From positions 9,621,395 to 9,685,394 of the forward strand of contig NC_065878.1 in the NCBI RefSeq assembly GCF_933775445.1: a stretch of 64,000 bases of DNA, written 5' to 3'. This DNA comes from Argentina anserina (taxonomy: Eukaryota > Streptophyta > Magnoliopsida > Rosales > Rosaceae). Positions within the stretch are counted from its first letter, which is position 1. The number at the start of each line of letters is the position of its first letter. Position numbers and translations under genes: made by a program. The notes beneath the pieces were generated by a model. That model searched no databases. It was not told the DNA's origin and was given only the letters and a program-made list of their open reading frames with translations. Positions 45,911 to 56,280 of this stretch are shown in pieces.

Positions 45911-46389
45911 ACTAACGCTGAAAATTGCAGGTTATTCTGATGCCGATTGGAGAGTTAATCTGCAAGATCGGAAAAGTACTAGTGGTGGTTGTTTCTTCGT
46001 TGGTAAGAATTTAGTTGCATGACATAGTTAGAAACAAATTTGCACTCATTGTCTATAACAGAAGCTGAATATGTTGATCCATGTAGTTGTTGTACACAAA
46101 TGCTTTGGTTGAAAAATATGCTTAAAAATTATGGTATTCCGCAAGGAAAGCTTGTTGTATTCTGTGATAATACAAGTGCTATTAGTATTTCCAAGAATCT
46201 TGTTCAACATACTAGACTAATCATATTGATATATGTTATCGTTTAATTTGTGAACTTGTTGATAATAATATTCTATCATTAAAATTTGTTTCTACAAATT
46301 ATCAATGGGCAGACTTGTTTACCAAACCACTGGATACAGAACACTTTCTGACCTTACGTAATGCCATTGGCATTTGCTCTCAATATTGA
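45911..46389 (+). pseudogene. RNase H tail of the SIRE-like derivative
   Basis: Motifs GYSDADWRVNLQDRKSTSGG, LSITEAEYVDPCSCCTQMLW, LVVFCDNTSAISISKN and WADLFTKPLDTEHF appear in order across stops and one frameshift. These are the active site and end of copia RNase H. RT is missing before it. Confidence 0.78.
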
Positions 46390-46704
46390 CAAATAACAGA
46401 TTGGGTGGGTACATATGTCAAGGTAACCTTCCTTTGTCCTCGATCTTATCTTACTATAGATGAGTTACTGCACTTTACCTGTTATTTCTTTAGTGCTTTT
46501 GGCATTGTTGCTTTGGATCACCCATCCAGTGTTCTCGGATATTATTCATGATCATTAGCCTTTATGTTTGATTCTCATGTACACATACTTCATAGTAGTG
46601 GACAAATCTGAGTTGAGTCACCTAATCAGGAGCGGTGTAGTTGAATACATGTTATAGATTATGACTGCATGAAAAAACAATTGTAAGGAATTTGTGCATG
46701 CAGT

Positions 46705-46890
46705 CTTAGGCCAGGCTAGTTCTACATCTCCAGGAGTTGACTAACTACTCGACTCCTAGAGGAATGGACTGGTTTGGTCTCCCCGGAGGATATGATACTC
46801 TTAGGCCAGGCTAGCTCTCCTCTCCAGGGATTGACTAACTACTTGATACCTGTTGGAATGGGCTGGCTTGGTCTCCACGGTGGTTGCAAA
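46705..46890 (+). repeat. 95-bp tandem duplication
   Basis: Copies begin at 46705 and 46800 with cttaggccaggctag and share gactaactac and ttggtctcc. They are about 80% alike by eye. Confidence 0.75.
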
Positions 46891-47716
46891 ATTGTCTCAG
46901 CAATGTACTGAGCATATATTATCATTATCAAAAATATATATATATATAATACAAATTATTGTGTTACAAGGTGATTTTCTGGAGAGATAGGGGGGAGTGT
47001 CGTTTAAGTTGGCTTGCACATTTAATCACTCCTCTATTTCATTCCCATTATGAAGTATATTCAAATGCACATCACACTTACTATTGGCTAATGATCATGC
47101 ATATTACTCGAGGATGTTTGTTTGTGTGGTTGATAAAGTGTATTGTCTTGCTCAACAAGAATGTTCAGGTCATTGTATTAACTCTTACTATGGTTGTATG
47201 ATATGCTTGGACATGTTTGTGTTACTGTGTCATTGTGGGCTCTGTCCTGCCCCTACAAGTAGTGTTGAGAGCTAAGTGCATGTAAGGTCCTAAAATGGTT
47301 TCTATCCTTAGAGTGGTCTGTTTATTGGTACTGTGTAGTTTCAAATTCTTCATGTGCAAAAATTCTTGATCTATTCGAGTGTAGTAATAGGTGTTGGGTT
47401 CTAGCTTATCCTTGTTTTGCATACACATGTCTATTTGAAAAATCATGTATTGTGTGCCATACTTTTTGCGTGAGTATTAATTGGCTGCATGCATGAGTTT
47501 GTGGTGATTATGATTATCATTATATATTTTCTCTAGATTATTTGTAGCCGTGCAGTAGTTTATATGAGTTTTGCATGCAGTGCTATTTGTTAGAAGGATT
47601 CTCCGGGAAATATTCTCATCATATTCATCATATGCATGCTTATCTATATGGAAGGATATCATCCCATATGTCATGTTTATTTCGAGATAACCATATGGTG
47701 CACCTTATTTCCTCTC

Positions 47717-47718
47717 GG

Positions 47719-47758
<40 letters not shown>
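47717..47758 (+). repeat. (TA)n microsatellite
   Basis: About 20 TA units. Confidence 0.95.
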
Positions 47759-47761
<3 letters not shown>

Positions 47762-48164
47762 TTCATTGCACAGTTCCTTACAGCTTGAGATCTTCATGTT
47801 TTCTTCCCTTATGCGTTACATTTCCTACCCCTTTTGGACTCTATTGCGTGTATATCTTTTAATCAAGGAAATACAACATGAAGCTTATATTGCTATCTCT
47901 TTTGTTCTCCTTATAGTGTGTTAAGTGTGCAGTCCTTTATCATGAGTGGAGCAAGGAGCACTCGTCATGAGATAGAAGAGGATGATGTTCAGATTACTTT
48001 CTCCTCCTTTGGCTTCATCAACTTAGGGGGAGAATCAAGTCCCTACGACATTAGTGTTTATGTTTGAAGTTTGTTTATCGAAAAGAAAATTGTACTTACA
48101 TTGTTCATGGTGGTCTTGTAGGTACTTGATGGTGAAAGTTGCATGGAAGGCCAAAGGGAGAGAT

Positions 48165-48833
48165 TGAAGGTACATATATTGGCCTCCATATAGTTGATGA
48201 AGATCCAAAGGTGTGGAGGACAAGTCATGAAGATTTGATATGCAAAAGGAGAATTGCAGTTGTTTCCTAATTGGACTAGGAAAAGATTATGGTTTGTTTT
48301 TCCTACCAAAGAAGTCTCCACCGATTTGATTATGGGTAGATTGATATATATTTGGGAATATATATTTAGTTAAATGGTGTTTGGGAATTGTTATAGAAAA
48401 GGATTCTAAATGAAAGGTGTATATAGGCAGTAGGTTGGGTGGCCTCTAGGAGATACACGAACAAGAAAAAAAAAGAGGAGAAAGAAGGTGAAACCAAAGA
48501 GAAGAAAATTCACAAAAAGGGAAGCTTAGTGCTAGGAGATCTTTGTGACTCCATTGAAGACCTTAGTGGCAACATCAACGTTCTTAGTGAGGTTGATCAT
48601 CCCTGTGACTACAACGATCTTAGTGAGGTTGTATCGACACTTGAAGCAACGATCTTAGTGAGGTTGTTTCATGCTTGATTGTGACTATCAAGTAAGACGT
48701 ATTTTTACTTTTGAGAATAACATTATTATTGATTAAGGTGTAATCATTGTAATATCGTTTATTCAATAGAAAAGTAAAATTCTTCTACATATTCCGCTGC
48801 TATTACTCGTTATTGTTCTATCTTGTATTTTCA
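48165..48833 (+). repeat. 3' LTR of the SIRE-like derivative (669 bp)
   Basis: It is nearly identical to 42807-43586 but lacks 111 bp, from after aaaggtgtat to before ataggcag. The lost part includes the TATA region. Confidence 0.88.
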
Positions 48834-49344
48834 GGATTCCTCCAGGTAATATCTGCTATCTGTTACTATTTAAGATTATTATAATTAGTCCAGCTAGGCT
48901 GTTTACACGAGTGTTACTGATCAATATTATATGAGGAATGAGGATGTTAATTAGTTTATCATATTCATCTACATATATATAGATGTATGCAATTACTATT
49001 TCAAGGAACTCATACACATACGAACAAGTGGAATAAGACCTTCAAAATGGGGAAAAAAACCTAACATTAATTGGAACTTCATGCGCGCAGCTTGTAAATC
49101 ATGGAGTTGCAGGAGAAGTGTTGCAGGGTATGAAGGATGGTTCTGCAAAGTTCTTTGAACTTCCTTTAGAAGAGAAGAACAAGTTGTCCATATCAAGAGC
49201 AAAAGGCACACGTGAAGGCTATGGGCAAGCCTTTGTGGCTACTGAAGAGCAGACACTCGACTGGTCCGACGCTCTGGTTCTCAAAGTTTATCCATCCCAG
49301 ATTAGAAACTTTGAGAATTGGCCACCCACACCAAAGGGATACAA

Positions 49345-49832
49345 GTATGTTGATCTATTTTTGGTCTATATTTTATTTTCTTTTGTATCTGTTACCCTGT
49401 AGCTTAAGTCAGTATCAGTTCTGCTCACCATTTATAAAATAATCTAGCATTTCTTTCCATGTGTACAACAAACAATTTGGACATATTCTCCAGATAAGAA
49501 GTTTACATATTCTCTTGTGTCTAGCTTGATACTCTGCCTACATTGTGTTGGCTAAGGTATCATGAAATGATGTTTCATTCTCAATCCAAACAGGAAAATA
49601 TGTAATTTTTATCATTTTTAAAATTCTACAGCATATTATCCAAACAAGAGAATTCTTAATTCTTAGAATTTCAAATTATTGGAAATAGAAATCCCATCAA
49701 AATTAAATTCCCATCAAAATAAGAATCCTTCATCCAAACACAGCATTAGTTCTTTTTGGTTTAGTGTCCAATAGATTTGGGTATTCTTATAATCACAAAC
49801 TCCTAACAAGGATAAGGTAGCCGAATGGGTAA
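49345..49832. mobile_element. Degenerate partial MITE in non-coding DNA
   Basis: About 49560-49747 resembles the 49833-50172 element in reverse and ends atccaaacacagcatta. Its left end is lost. The rest shows nothing. Confidence 0.4.
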
Positions 49833-50172
49833 ATGCTGTGTTTGGAAGGAGTAATCTTACTTTCATGGAAATTTCATTTTCATGGGAATTCTATTTTTCA
49901 GTAATATAAATTCTAAGAATTGAGAATTCTTTTGTTTGGATACTATTCCCTAGAATTTAAAAATGGTTAGAATTGTATGTAGAAGATTGGGAATTGAAGA
50001 ATGACACCTTTTTTCATGGAAAATAAACAGGGAAAACAGGCTTCAAATTCCCTTTATCTTTTCCAATAGAATTTGTACTTTTCTTGAAATTTCACCCCAA
50101 ACAGAATGAGAAATATTAAATTTCTGGAATTTAATTAAATTACTCCTTATTTTCCTCTATCCAAACACAACA
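49833..50172. mobile_element. Tourist-like (PIF/Harbinger) MITE, 340 bp
   Basis: It is flanked by TAA on both sides (49830-49832, 50173-50175). The ends are ATGCTGTGTTTGGAAGGAGTAAT and, inverted, TGTTGTGTTTGGATAGAGG, with AGTAAT inward. There is no coding capacity. Confidence 0.7.
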
Positions 50173-50272
50173 TAACAGCATGTGCTGAAAGGATAAGCAT
50201 ATGCGAAATCATGTATGGAAGGAATAATAAAACTCCTCACAAGGTTTACCAAGTGGAAGCTGGGTTTTTACC

Positions 50273-50691
50273 AATGTTTTAAAAAGCAAAGACGTACCCA
50301 AGGCGTTTTCTTGAGAGCCTTGAGCCTTAAGCCTTATGTTATAAAAAAAATTAATAGTTAAATGTGTAAATATATAATTATACACATACAAAAAGAACAA
50401 ATATACATAAGAACTTACCAATTTATTGCATTTAGATATAATGAAATTGATAATCCAAACGTTTTAGATAGTTTTCCTCAAATTAAACACATTATATAAA
50501 TAAATATAAAAAGATACTTAAAAATATTATTTTCTAAGGCGTAGTAAAATGCGTAAAAGACGTAAAAAAAACGTAACATAAAGCGTAAAAGGCGAGCCTC
50601 GGTGTCCAGACCGAAAACAAATGCGTTATATAAGTAGCTTTAAGCTTTTTAAGCTTCAGACGAACCTTAAGGCGAGTTTTTTAAAACATTA
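50273..50691. mobile_element. Mutator-type MITE, 419 bp
   Basis: A perfect 9-bp duplication gtttttacc flanks it (50264-50272, 50692-50700). The ends are AATGTTTTAAAAAGC and, inverted, TAATGTTTTAAAAAACTCGCC. Inside are gcc/gcg-rich motifs such as aaggcg repeated in inverted form. The 9-bp duplication fits MULEs. Confidence 0.7.
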
Positions 50692-50700
50692 GTTTTTACC

Positions 50701-51251
50701 CATCAGAGAAAAAAAAGTAAGCTGGTGCAATAAAATCCGCTGGGGACACGTTTCCTCTTAATTCCGCCTCTAGAAAAAACCTATAGGATAGGAGATGTAG
50801 TCAGGGAAGATCTCAAGTTCTCAACTAGTAAGAAATTTAACTAGATGAAACCCTTAGAGGGAGATCGCGACTAAGTGAATTTACACGAGAAAATGGAGAA
50901 AACATTCGAGCTCGAGGAATGTGTCAATGAGGTGAAAGGCATCTAGGAAAGATGAAATATTTTGAGAAAAATCTCAATGAAGTGATCCATCTTTTTTTTT
51001 TCTTCACCGGATATTGCTTATCTCTACTGCTATAAGAGAGATTTTAAATACACCTCAAATCTCTTAATACACATACATATTTAATACACCACCTATTTCA
51101 ATTATCATTTCAATATTTTTACTAAATACACCACATAAAAAACCTAAAATACTCTTGAATTAAAAAATCACAAAATATGTCATTATTTGAATATAAAATT
51201 CTACTTTTTATCATGATTAGTATATAAATATATATACATATATATATATAT
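50701..51251. other. AT-rich DNA with the left half of a split inverted repeat
   Basis: ctataagagagattttaaatac (about 51030) followed by acacctcaaatctcttaatac is inverted near 59425-59480 on the far side of the copia element. There is no gene. Confidence 0.35.
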
Positions 51252-51655
51252 ACAGTCCCTATCCAGAGTGAAGCTTCACTTTGAAATTACAGAGTGAAGT
51301 TCTAATTTTGACACACTTTTCGGTCAAATGTTTTCACCATAATCAATTCAATATTTAGGTATGCTATTCAAGATAATCTCTACAAAATTTCATCTAATTC
51401 GGACATCGTTAATGTATTGAAATTAGATTAAATCAATGAATGAATTAAAATTGTTCAACGTGAACCGTTCGTGTAAATCTCAATTTTGAAAGCTCAAACC
51501 ATTGTCAAATTGGATGAAACTTTGTAGAGATTATCTTGAATAACATATCTAAATATTGAATTGCTTATGGTGAAAAAAATTGACCGAAAAGTGTGCCAAA
51601 ATTGGAACTTCACTCTGTAATTTCAGAGTGAAGCTTTACTCTGGATAGAGACCGT
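51252..51655. mobile_element. Long-inverted-repeat MITE (foldback), 404 bp
   Basis: The left end acagtccctatccagagtga and the right end, read inverted, acggtctctatccagagtaa extend into arms of about 190 bp each (acttcactctgt..., cacttttcggtcaa...). It is flanked by TA-rich DNA, so the duplication (probably TA) cannot be defined. Confidence 0.65.
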
Positions 51656-51908
51656 ATATATATATTAACATCTTATAAATGTTCATATCGATTCTTGTTT
51701 GTTCTTACGAATCATTATAGATTGCAATTGTTTTTTTTTTTTCAAATTCTTTAACTATAAAAATGATAAACAAAATGAAGAATATATATATATAAGAGAA
51801 ATTGGTGAATTGATTGTTTGAAGAAAATGAACATTTCTTTGTTAAGAATCTAAGAAGATGAAATTTCATGAAGAATAAAAAATTATAATTTTTTTTCATG
51901 AATTACCT

Positions 51909-52088
51909 TGTTCCGGGAGAATTACTATTCTACCATTGTATGTGTCTTAGCCTAATAGGTTTCCTATTAGGAGATAGATTAACATCTTCGTAATAGATTA
52001 GGACTCTGAATCCTACGGGATTGTGGTTTTTGTAATGCTTATATATAGGCCCCCCATATCATTCAATAATACACAAATATTTCATCAT
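51909..52088 (+). repeat. 5' LTR of the copia element
   Basis: It starts TGTTCCGGGAGAATTAC and ends TTTCATCATGCA. A TATA box (tatata, about 52040) lies 45 bp before the end. Confidence 0.85.
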
Positions 52089-52519
52089 GCATTACGTTAT
52101 CACGCACTTTGCCCTAAAACCCTGAACTTTTAGAGCCCTAGAATTTTTTTTTTCTTCTCCACTACCGGCCGCCTTCGTCTCCGGCCTCCGGCATCTTCCC
52201 GTCGGCACTCCTCGTCGGCGCAGCCCCTGCTCGCTGCTCCTGCTCACCGCCGCTGCAATGCCCGCAAGCCCTGCATGCAGCCCTGCACGCTGCCCCCCGC
52301 AACCTCCTCTGTCAACCCTGCAAACCGCATGCAGCCCCCGCATCCAGCCCCGCAACCTCTGCACGCAGCCCCGCAGGGTCTCCTCCGCATTTGCTCCGCT
52401 AAAACATCTATTTGCCCCGCATCAAAGCATTAAAAATTGCTCCTCCCGCATATTCACGCAAGAAACGCAAACTTCACAAACAAGCTCAAGAGAAGCTACT
52501 CCCATCTACTACAAACCTT
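52089..52519 (+). other. GC-rich leader of the copia element
   Basis: The primer site probably lies in ttacgttatcacgcac after the LTR. 52150-52400 is rich in gcagcccc/tgcatgcag units. A 93-codon plus frame and a 90-codon minus frame here are by-products of this composition. It ends at a good splice donor, cttcaaag|gtaaat. Confidence 0.5.
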
Positions 52520-52845
52520 CAAAGGTAAATTTTTCATAAACGTTCCCGCTTTTGAACGTATACATATATTATTTTGGCGCTATTAGCCTTCTTCTTGCCT
52601 TTATTCCGGCCTTTCTTACAACGCTGATGAGACTATAGATGTTTTTTGTGTGACGGTCCTGGGGGAGTCACGATTGTTTTGAAAGGGAAGTTAATCGATT
52701 TTCGTGTGGTCGCCTGCGTGCACCGCTGTTTTGGGTGCGATCGTGAGTATCGCCGTTTGCATCGATTTTTCTTGTGACCATATACGTCACCCCTTCTAAT
52801 TCCAATTATACTTGAATCTAATCGATTTCGTATTCGTTTTTGTAG
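52520..52845 (+). other. Probable leader intron of the copia element
   Basis: It begins gtaaatttttc and ends gtttttgtag, directly before the gag ATG at 52846. Canonical GT-AG borders and a pyrimidine-rich acceptor support splicing. Confidence 0.5.
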
Positions 52846-53971
52846 ATGTCATCGCCATCTCGACCGGAATTTGGCCTTCTTGATCTAGAAGGAAAGGAAT
52901 ACCACCGTTGGGTTTCTGACATGGAGCTCGCTTTCGAGAGCCGAGGGATCGAAGGATTGTTTGCCGACCCTCCTGCTGATTTCCCACCCATGGCTAAGAC
53001 TCAAACTCTCATCTTCATGAGACGTCACATCCATGCAACTCTCAAGAGGCAATTCTTGAACGTAAAAGATCCTAAAGAATTATAGGACAAACTACGTTTG
53101 CGGTACAACAACGTTCATGATAAGCTTCTCCCCGAATTGACCGTTAGATGGGTTAACATCCGTCTATTGGATTATAAGAGAGTGGATGACTTTAATCAGG
53201 ATATGCTATGCCTGCAATCCGATCTTGGCACCATTGGTGTCATCAAGACCGACCTAGATCTTCTCAATAAGACATTAGACACGTTTCCAATCAACTATGA
53301 GGTTCAAGCTCATACGTACCGCACTCATGTAGAGGAAGGGAAGATCCGGTCTTTCGCCGACTTAATGGCGCTCTTGGCTAAGAAGGAGAGACATTCTGAG
53401 ATCCTCCTCAACAACAACAATAGACCTGTTGGCACTAAAAATATTTCTACGCCACAGTCTAACTACGGGAAAGCTCCTAAGCAAAAAAATCAATCAAGGA
53501 TTGCTCCATACCACCACTAAAACAACAACTCTCGTGGTGGGAGGCAACAAGGCCGGTCTCTCTTGGACCCATGATGGTGGCGGTGCCGCACCCTCCGGGG
53601 GAGGCCGTCCTTGTCCTAAAAAAAGGTATTGCGATATATCTATGAGAAATCTCTATCAATTAGATACGATAGATTACATCAAAAGAATTTGACCCCAAGG
53701 AGGCCGTGTGCCTCCTCATTCCTCCACTTCCGGTAATGGCAAGTCTCCGTGTTTCAAATGTTGATCCTTCAAGCACTTTAATCGCGATTGTTGCGCTAGC
53801 AAAGAGATGATCAAGGCATACTCCTCCTACAAGAAGTTTCTACAACCCGAATCAAATCATATGGATGAGGACCCTGAGATCGAGACTCACCACATCTCCA
53901 TGAAGCCCGAGCCCCTTGCTTCTAAGGCTAGGCCACCTGCCGCTACCATGGATACTCCCGACTATGATTAG
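52846..53971 (+). pseudogene. gag of the copia element
   Basis: ATG 52846 starts MSSPSRPEFGLLDLEGKEYH. The copia gag core follows (RWVSDMELAFESRGIEG, then across a TAG at 53083-53085, DKLRLRYNNVHDKLLPEL, MLCLQSDLGTIGVIKT). After a second stop (53518-53520) the sequence is Gly/Arg/Gln-rich, as before a zinc knuckle. The knuckle, in another frame (about 53750-53790), reads CFKC-stop-SFKHFNRDC. The C-terminus ends at a TAG (53969-53971). It is inactivated by three stops and one frameshift. Confidence 0.75.
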
Positions 53972-54906
53972 TCGTTTTAGCTTCTTTAGCTTTATGATTT
54001 CAAGTATTGTTATGGCCGACCGCCATTATTATTTTCATTGACTTTGTAATAGTCTTTGATTTTGGAATTAGAAGTTCATGTGTGATGTATTAAAGATTGG
54101 CATTCAATAAAATTTCTCATTTTCTTGCTTACAAGACGATATCTTTGAGAATTTTATTTACCTTACACTTAGCATGATGATCAACGTGTGCAACTCACGT
54201 GGTTTTTAAATTGAATACTTTTGGGTTACATGGGACCCCAATAGCACTACATTGTGAATTTGGAACTTTAAATTTGGAAAACGGACATCGAAACGTCAAA
54301 AACGACGTCGTTTTGCCCTTGGTCGTACCCGGTTACTGTTCTAGCGTATTCGCCGCCTTCCGGCCATTTTCTGGCGTTTCTGGCACCGCCATCCGGTTCC
54401 TGCCCTGTCGGACCTGAAGCTTCGGCCTCCATACCGGCCAGCTCCGGCCGCCGCCGGCCGGTTTTTTTACAATCGGTGCCGCCGGTTTCCGGCGAGTTTT
54501 TCCGACGATTTTTTCGTCTTTTCTCATCATTTTTCCGGTATATTTCAAGTAGTCTTTGCTGCCATGTTTTCCTAGTCCAAATTTCATCCGGTGTTTAGTT
54601 CTTTTGACATTGTTTTCCGATCGTTTTTCCGGTTTTCTCCAAGTCCGTTATATGCACTCACCGGCACTCTTTGTGTGTGTTTCTACACCATTTTTGGATG
54701 GTTTCTACCACCCTAGTTTACTGTTTGGTATTTCACTGTTTCAATACCATGATTTCCAACTCTTTAGTTGAAGAATGTAGTACTATTGCCATGTGATACA
54801 TTCGATGGGATCGCACTTTGTTCCGATTCCCTTTCTTACAATATCCTACGGCGTATTGTATAGAATTGTTCCCGTGTCGCTGACTCTCTTAATCTTCATT
54901 TTGTAG
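53972..54906 (+). other. Non-coding spacer between gag and pol of the copia element
   Basis: It begins with 3'-UTR-like DNA with a poly(A)-signal-like aataaaat (54107-54114). It then has GC-rich ccggcc units (54420-54480) and T-rich DNA, and ends cttcattttgtag directly before ATG 54907. Such a long gap inside a polyprotein region is unusual and looks like an intron with its own polyadenylation site. Confidence 0.5.
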
Positions 54907-55182
54907 ATGTCCCGCGGCGAAATCGAATGTGTGGCTGATTACAGAACCACCCACATTGTCCTACGGCACAGGCAGTTGTTCACGGATCTAGTGTTTTCAA
55001 CTTCTTCGATGACTACAATGATTGGCTCGAAATCCATCATTCAAGGAAGAGGCACCGCTTCTTTCAAGTCTCCTAATGGTACAACTTTCAACGCTGTTGA
55101 CGCTCTTTATGCGCCGAAGTCTCCCCGCACCTTGCTAAGTTTTAAGGACATACGTGCCAATGGTTTTCACATCGATACTTAG
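54907..55182 (+). pseudogene. Protease region of the copia element
   Basis: Starting MSRGEIECVADYRTTHIVLR, it is recognised as copia protease by the position of the active site and the downstream YAPKSPRTLLSFKDIRANGF. The catalytic D-S/T-G is D-Y-R here, so the enzyme would be inactive. The first ATG sits right after an acceptor-like ttttgtag. Confidence 0.65.
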
Positions 55183-55248
55183 GTTGAGAATGTTGAGAAA
55201 TATCTTTGTGTTACCTATGAGAAAGCATGTCAGCGGCGCATCTAAGAG

Positions 55249-56280
55249 AAGATGAAGAGTCTCGGGAATAGTTTGTATCTTACTTCCATTCGAATCTTTG
55301 AATCATATGCGGTTGAACGCAACTTTTGTGATTCGAACTCTTATATGCTTTGGCATGCCCGTCTCGGGCACCCTGGACGTGATATGATGATTAGAATTCT
55401 TAAGAATTCACTTGGTCATCCATTTTTGAAGTCTCGAAAGTGATTGGAGGATCACCTCACCCGTACTCCACATAGTGAGGCCGTGCCTACCCGTGCACCA
55501 CACGGTGTGGCCGAGCTTGCCTCCTCAGCAGCTCCATGGCTTTCATGCCATTGTTGGTGGTATCCCCTCCTTTACAGGAGCTTATGATGCCTCCCGTGAT
55601 TTCTAATACATCCATGGTAATTTCTGATGTTCATCGCTCATTTTACAAAGCTTGTTCTTTTGCTAAATTTCAAGGAAGTCATTTTTTTGCTAAGGCTTCG
55701 ACCGAGAACATTTCATTCTTACAACGTATCCAAGGTGATATTTGTGGACCTATTCAACCAGAATACAGACCTTTTAGATATTTTATGGTATTGGTTTATG
55801 CATCGACGCGTTGGTCACACGCCGCTTTGCTATCCACAAGGAATGCTGCATTTTCTAAGTTATTAGTTGAGATCATCAAACTTCGGGCTCACCACCCCGA
55901 CTATCCTATTAAATTCGTTCGTTTGGATAATGCTGGAGAATTCACCTCCAAAACTTTTGATGATTACTGCATGTCTATTAGGATCGAAGTTGAACATCTC
56001 GTTTCTCATGTTCATTCACATAACGGTCTAGCAGAGGCTACCATCAAGCGTATTCAGCTTGTTGCTCGGGCAATGGTTATGGGTACTAACCTGCCGGTCT
56101 CTGCATGGGGATATGCAGTGTTGGATGCAGCGACACTTCTTCGTTTCAGACTCGTGGCTAACCAAGCGTTTAGTGCGTACCATATGGTAACTGGTTACGA
56201 ACGCAATATTTCACACATGCATTTTTGGTTGCGCCGTTTATGTGCCTATTACGTCTCCACTATGTACTAAGATGGTCCTC
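55249..56280 (+). pseudogene. Integrase of the copia element
   Basis: The pre-integrase zinc region is partly readable (MLWHARLGHPGRDMMIRILK; later YKACSFAKFQGSH, where one Cys is lost). The core has the first D in IQGDICGPIQPEYRPFRYFM, the second D in FVRLDNAGEFTSKTFDDYC and the E in SHNGLAEATIKRIQLVARAM. A frame change separates the zinc part (frame of 55252) from the core (frame of 55536). A stop at 56268-56270 is the only block before the conserved YVGYNSPMIVRYLEL. Confidence 0.78.

Larger units (their letters stand above)
46390..48164 (+). other. Non-coding 3' region of the SIRE-like derivative
   Basis: It contains a 95-bp tandem duplication, a TA microsatellite and, near its end, a short open stretch (GARSTRHEIEEDDVQITFSS, about 47946-48005) followed by ttagggggagaat. 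The purine tract aaagggagaga (48153-48163) directly before the LTR is the polypurine primer. No env-like gene is recognisable. Confidence 0.55.
42807..48833 (+). mobile_element. SIRE-like copia derivative lacking protease, integrase and RT
   Basis: A perfect ggatt duplication (42802-42806 and 48834-48838) and near-identical LTRs bound a 6027-bp element. It has an iMet primer site and a long gag with a coiled coil, then jumps to the end of the linker before RT and to the RNase H tail. Protease, integrase and RT are deleted. It would need enzymes from a related full-length element. The SIRE-like assignment rests on gag style and length. Confidence 0.85.
42600..49344 (+). pseudogene. 2-oxoglutarate/Fe(II) dioxygenase (SRG1-like), 5' part, split by a retrotransposon
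   Basis: Exon 1 (about 42600-42806 plus 48839-48845) encodes ARSNPLKISEKFFLKN, DDIPIIDFSLLSSGHEEELK and LDLACKEWG, then F-L-Q after the insertion. Exon 2 (49091-49344) encodes LVNHGVAGEVLQGMKDGSAK, FFELPLEEKNKLSIS, EGYGQAFVATEEQTLDWSDA and NWPPTPKGYK. This is the N-terminal domain of plant 2-ODDs; the split WGF/QLVNHG intron position is typical. The Fe-binding HxD...H domain is not found downstream, so the gene ends early. An ATG at 42595 is out of frame with the codons that follow. A 6-kb copia element breaks exon 1. Confidence 0.7.

Noticed and set aside
52092..52539. Frames on both strands in the copia leader as genes
   Set aside because: They arise from GC-rich repeated leader sequence; the region ends at a splice donor and precedes gag.
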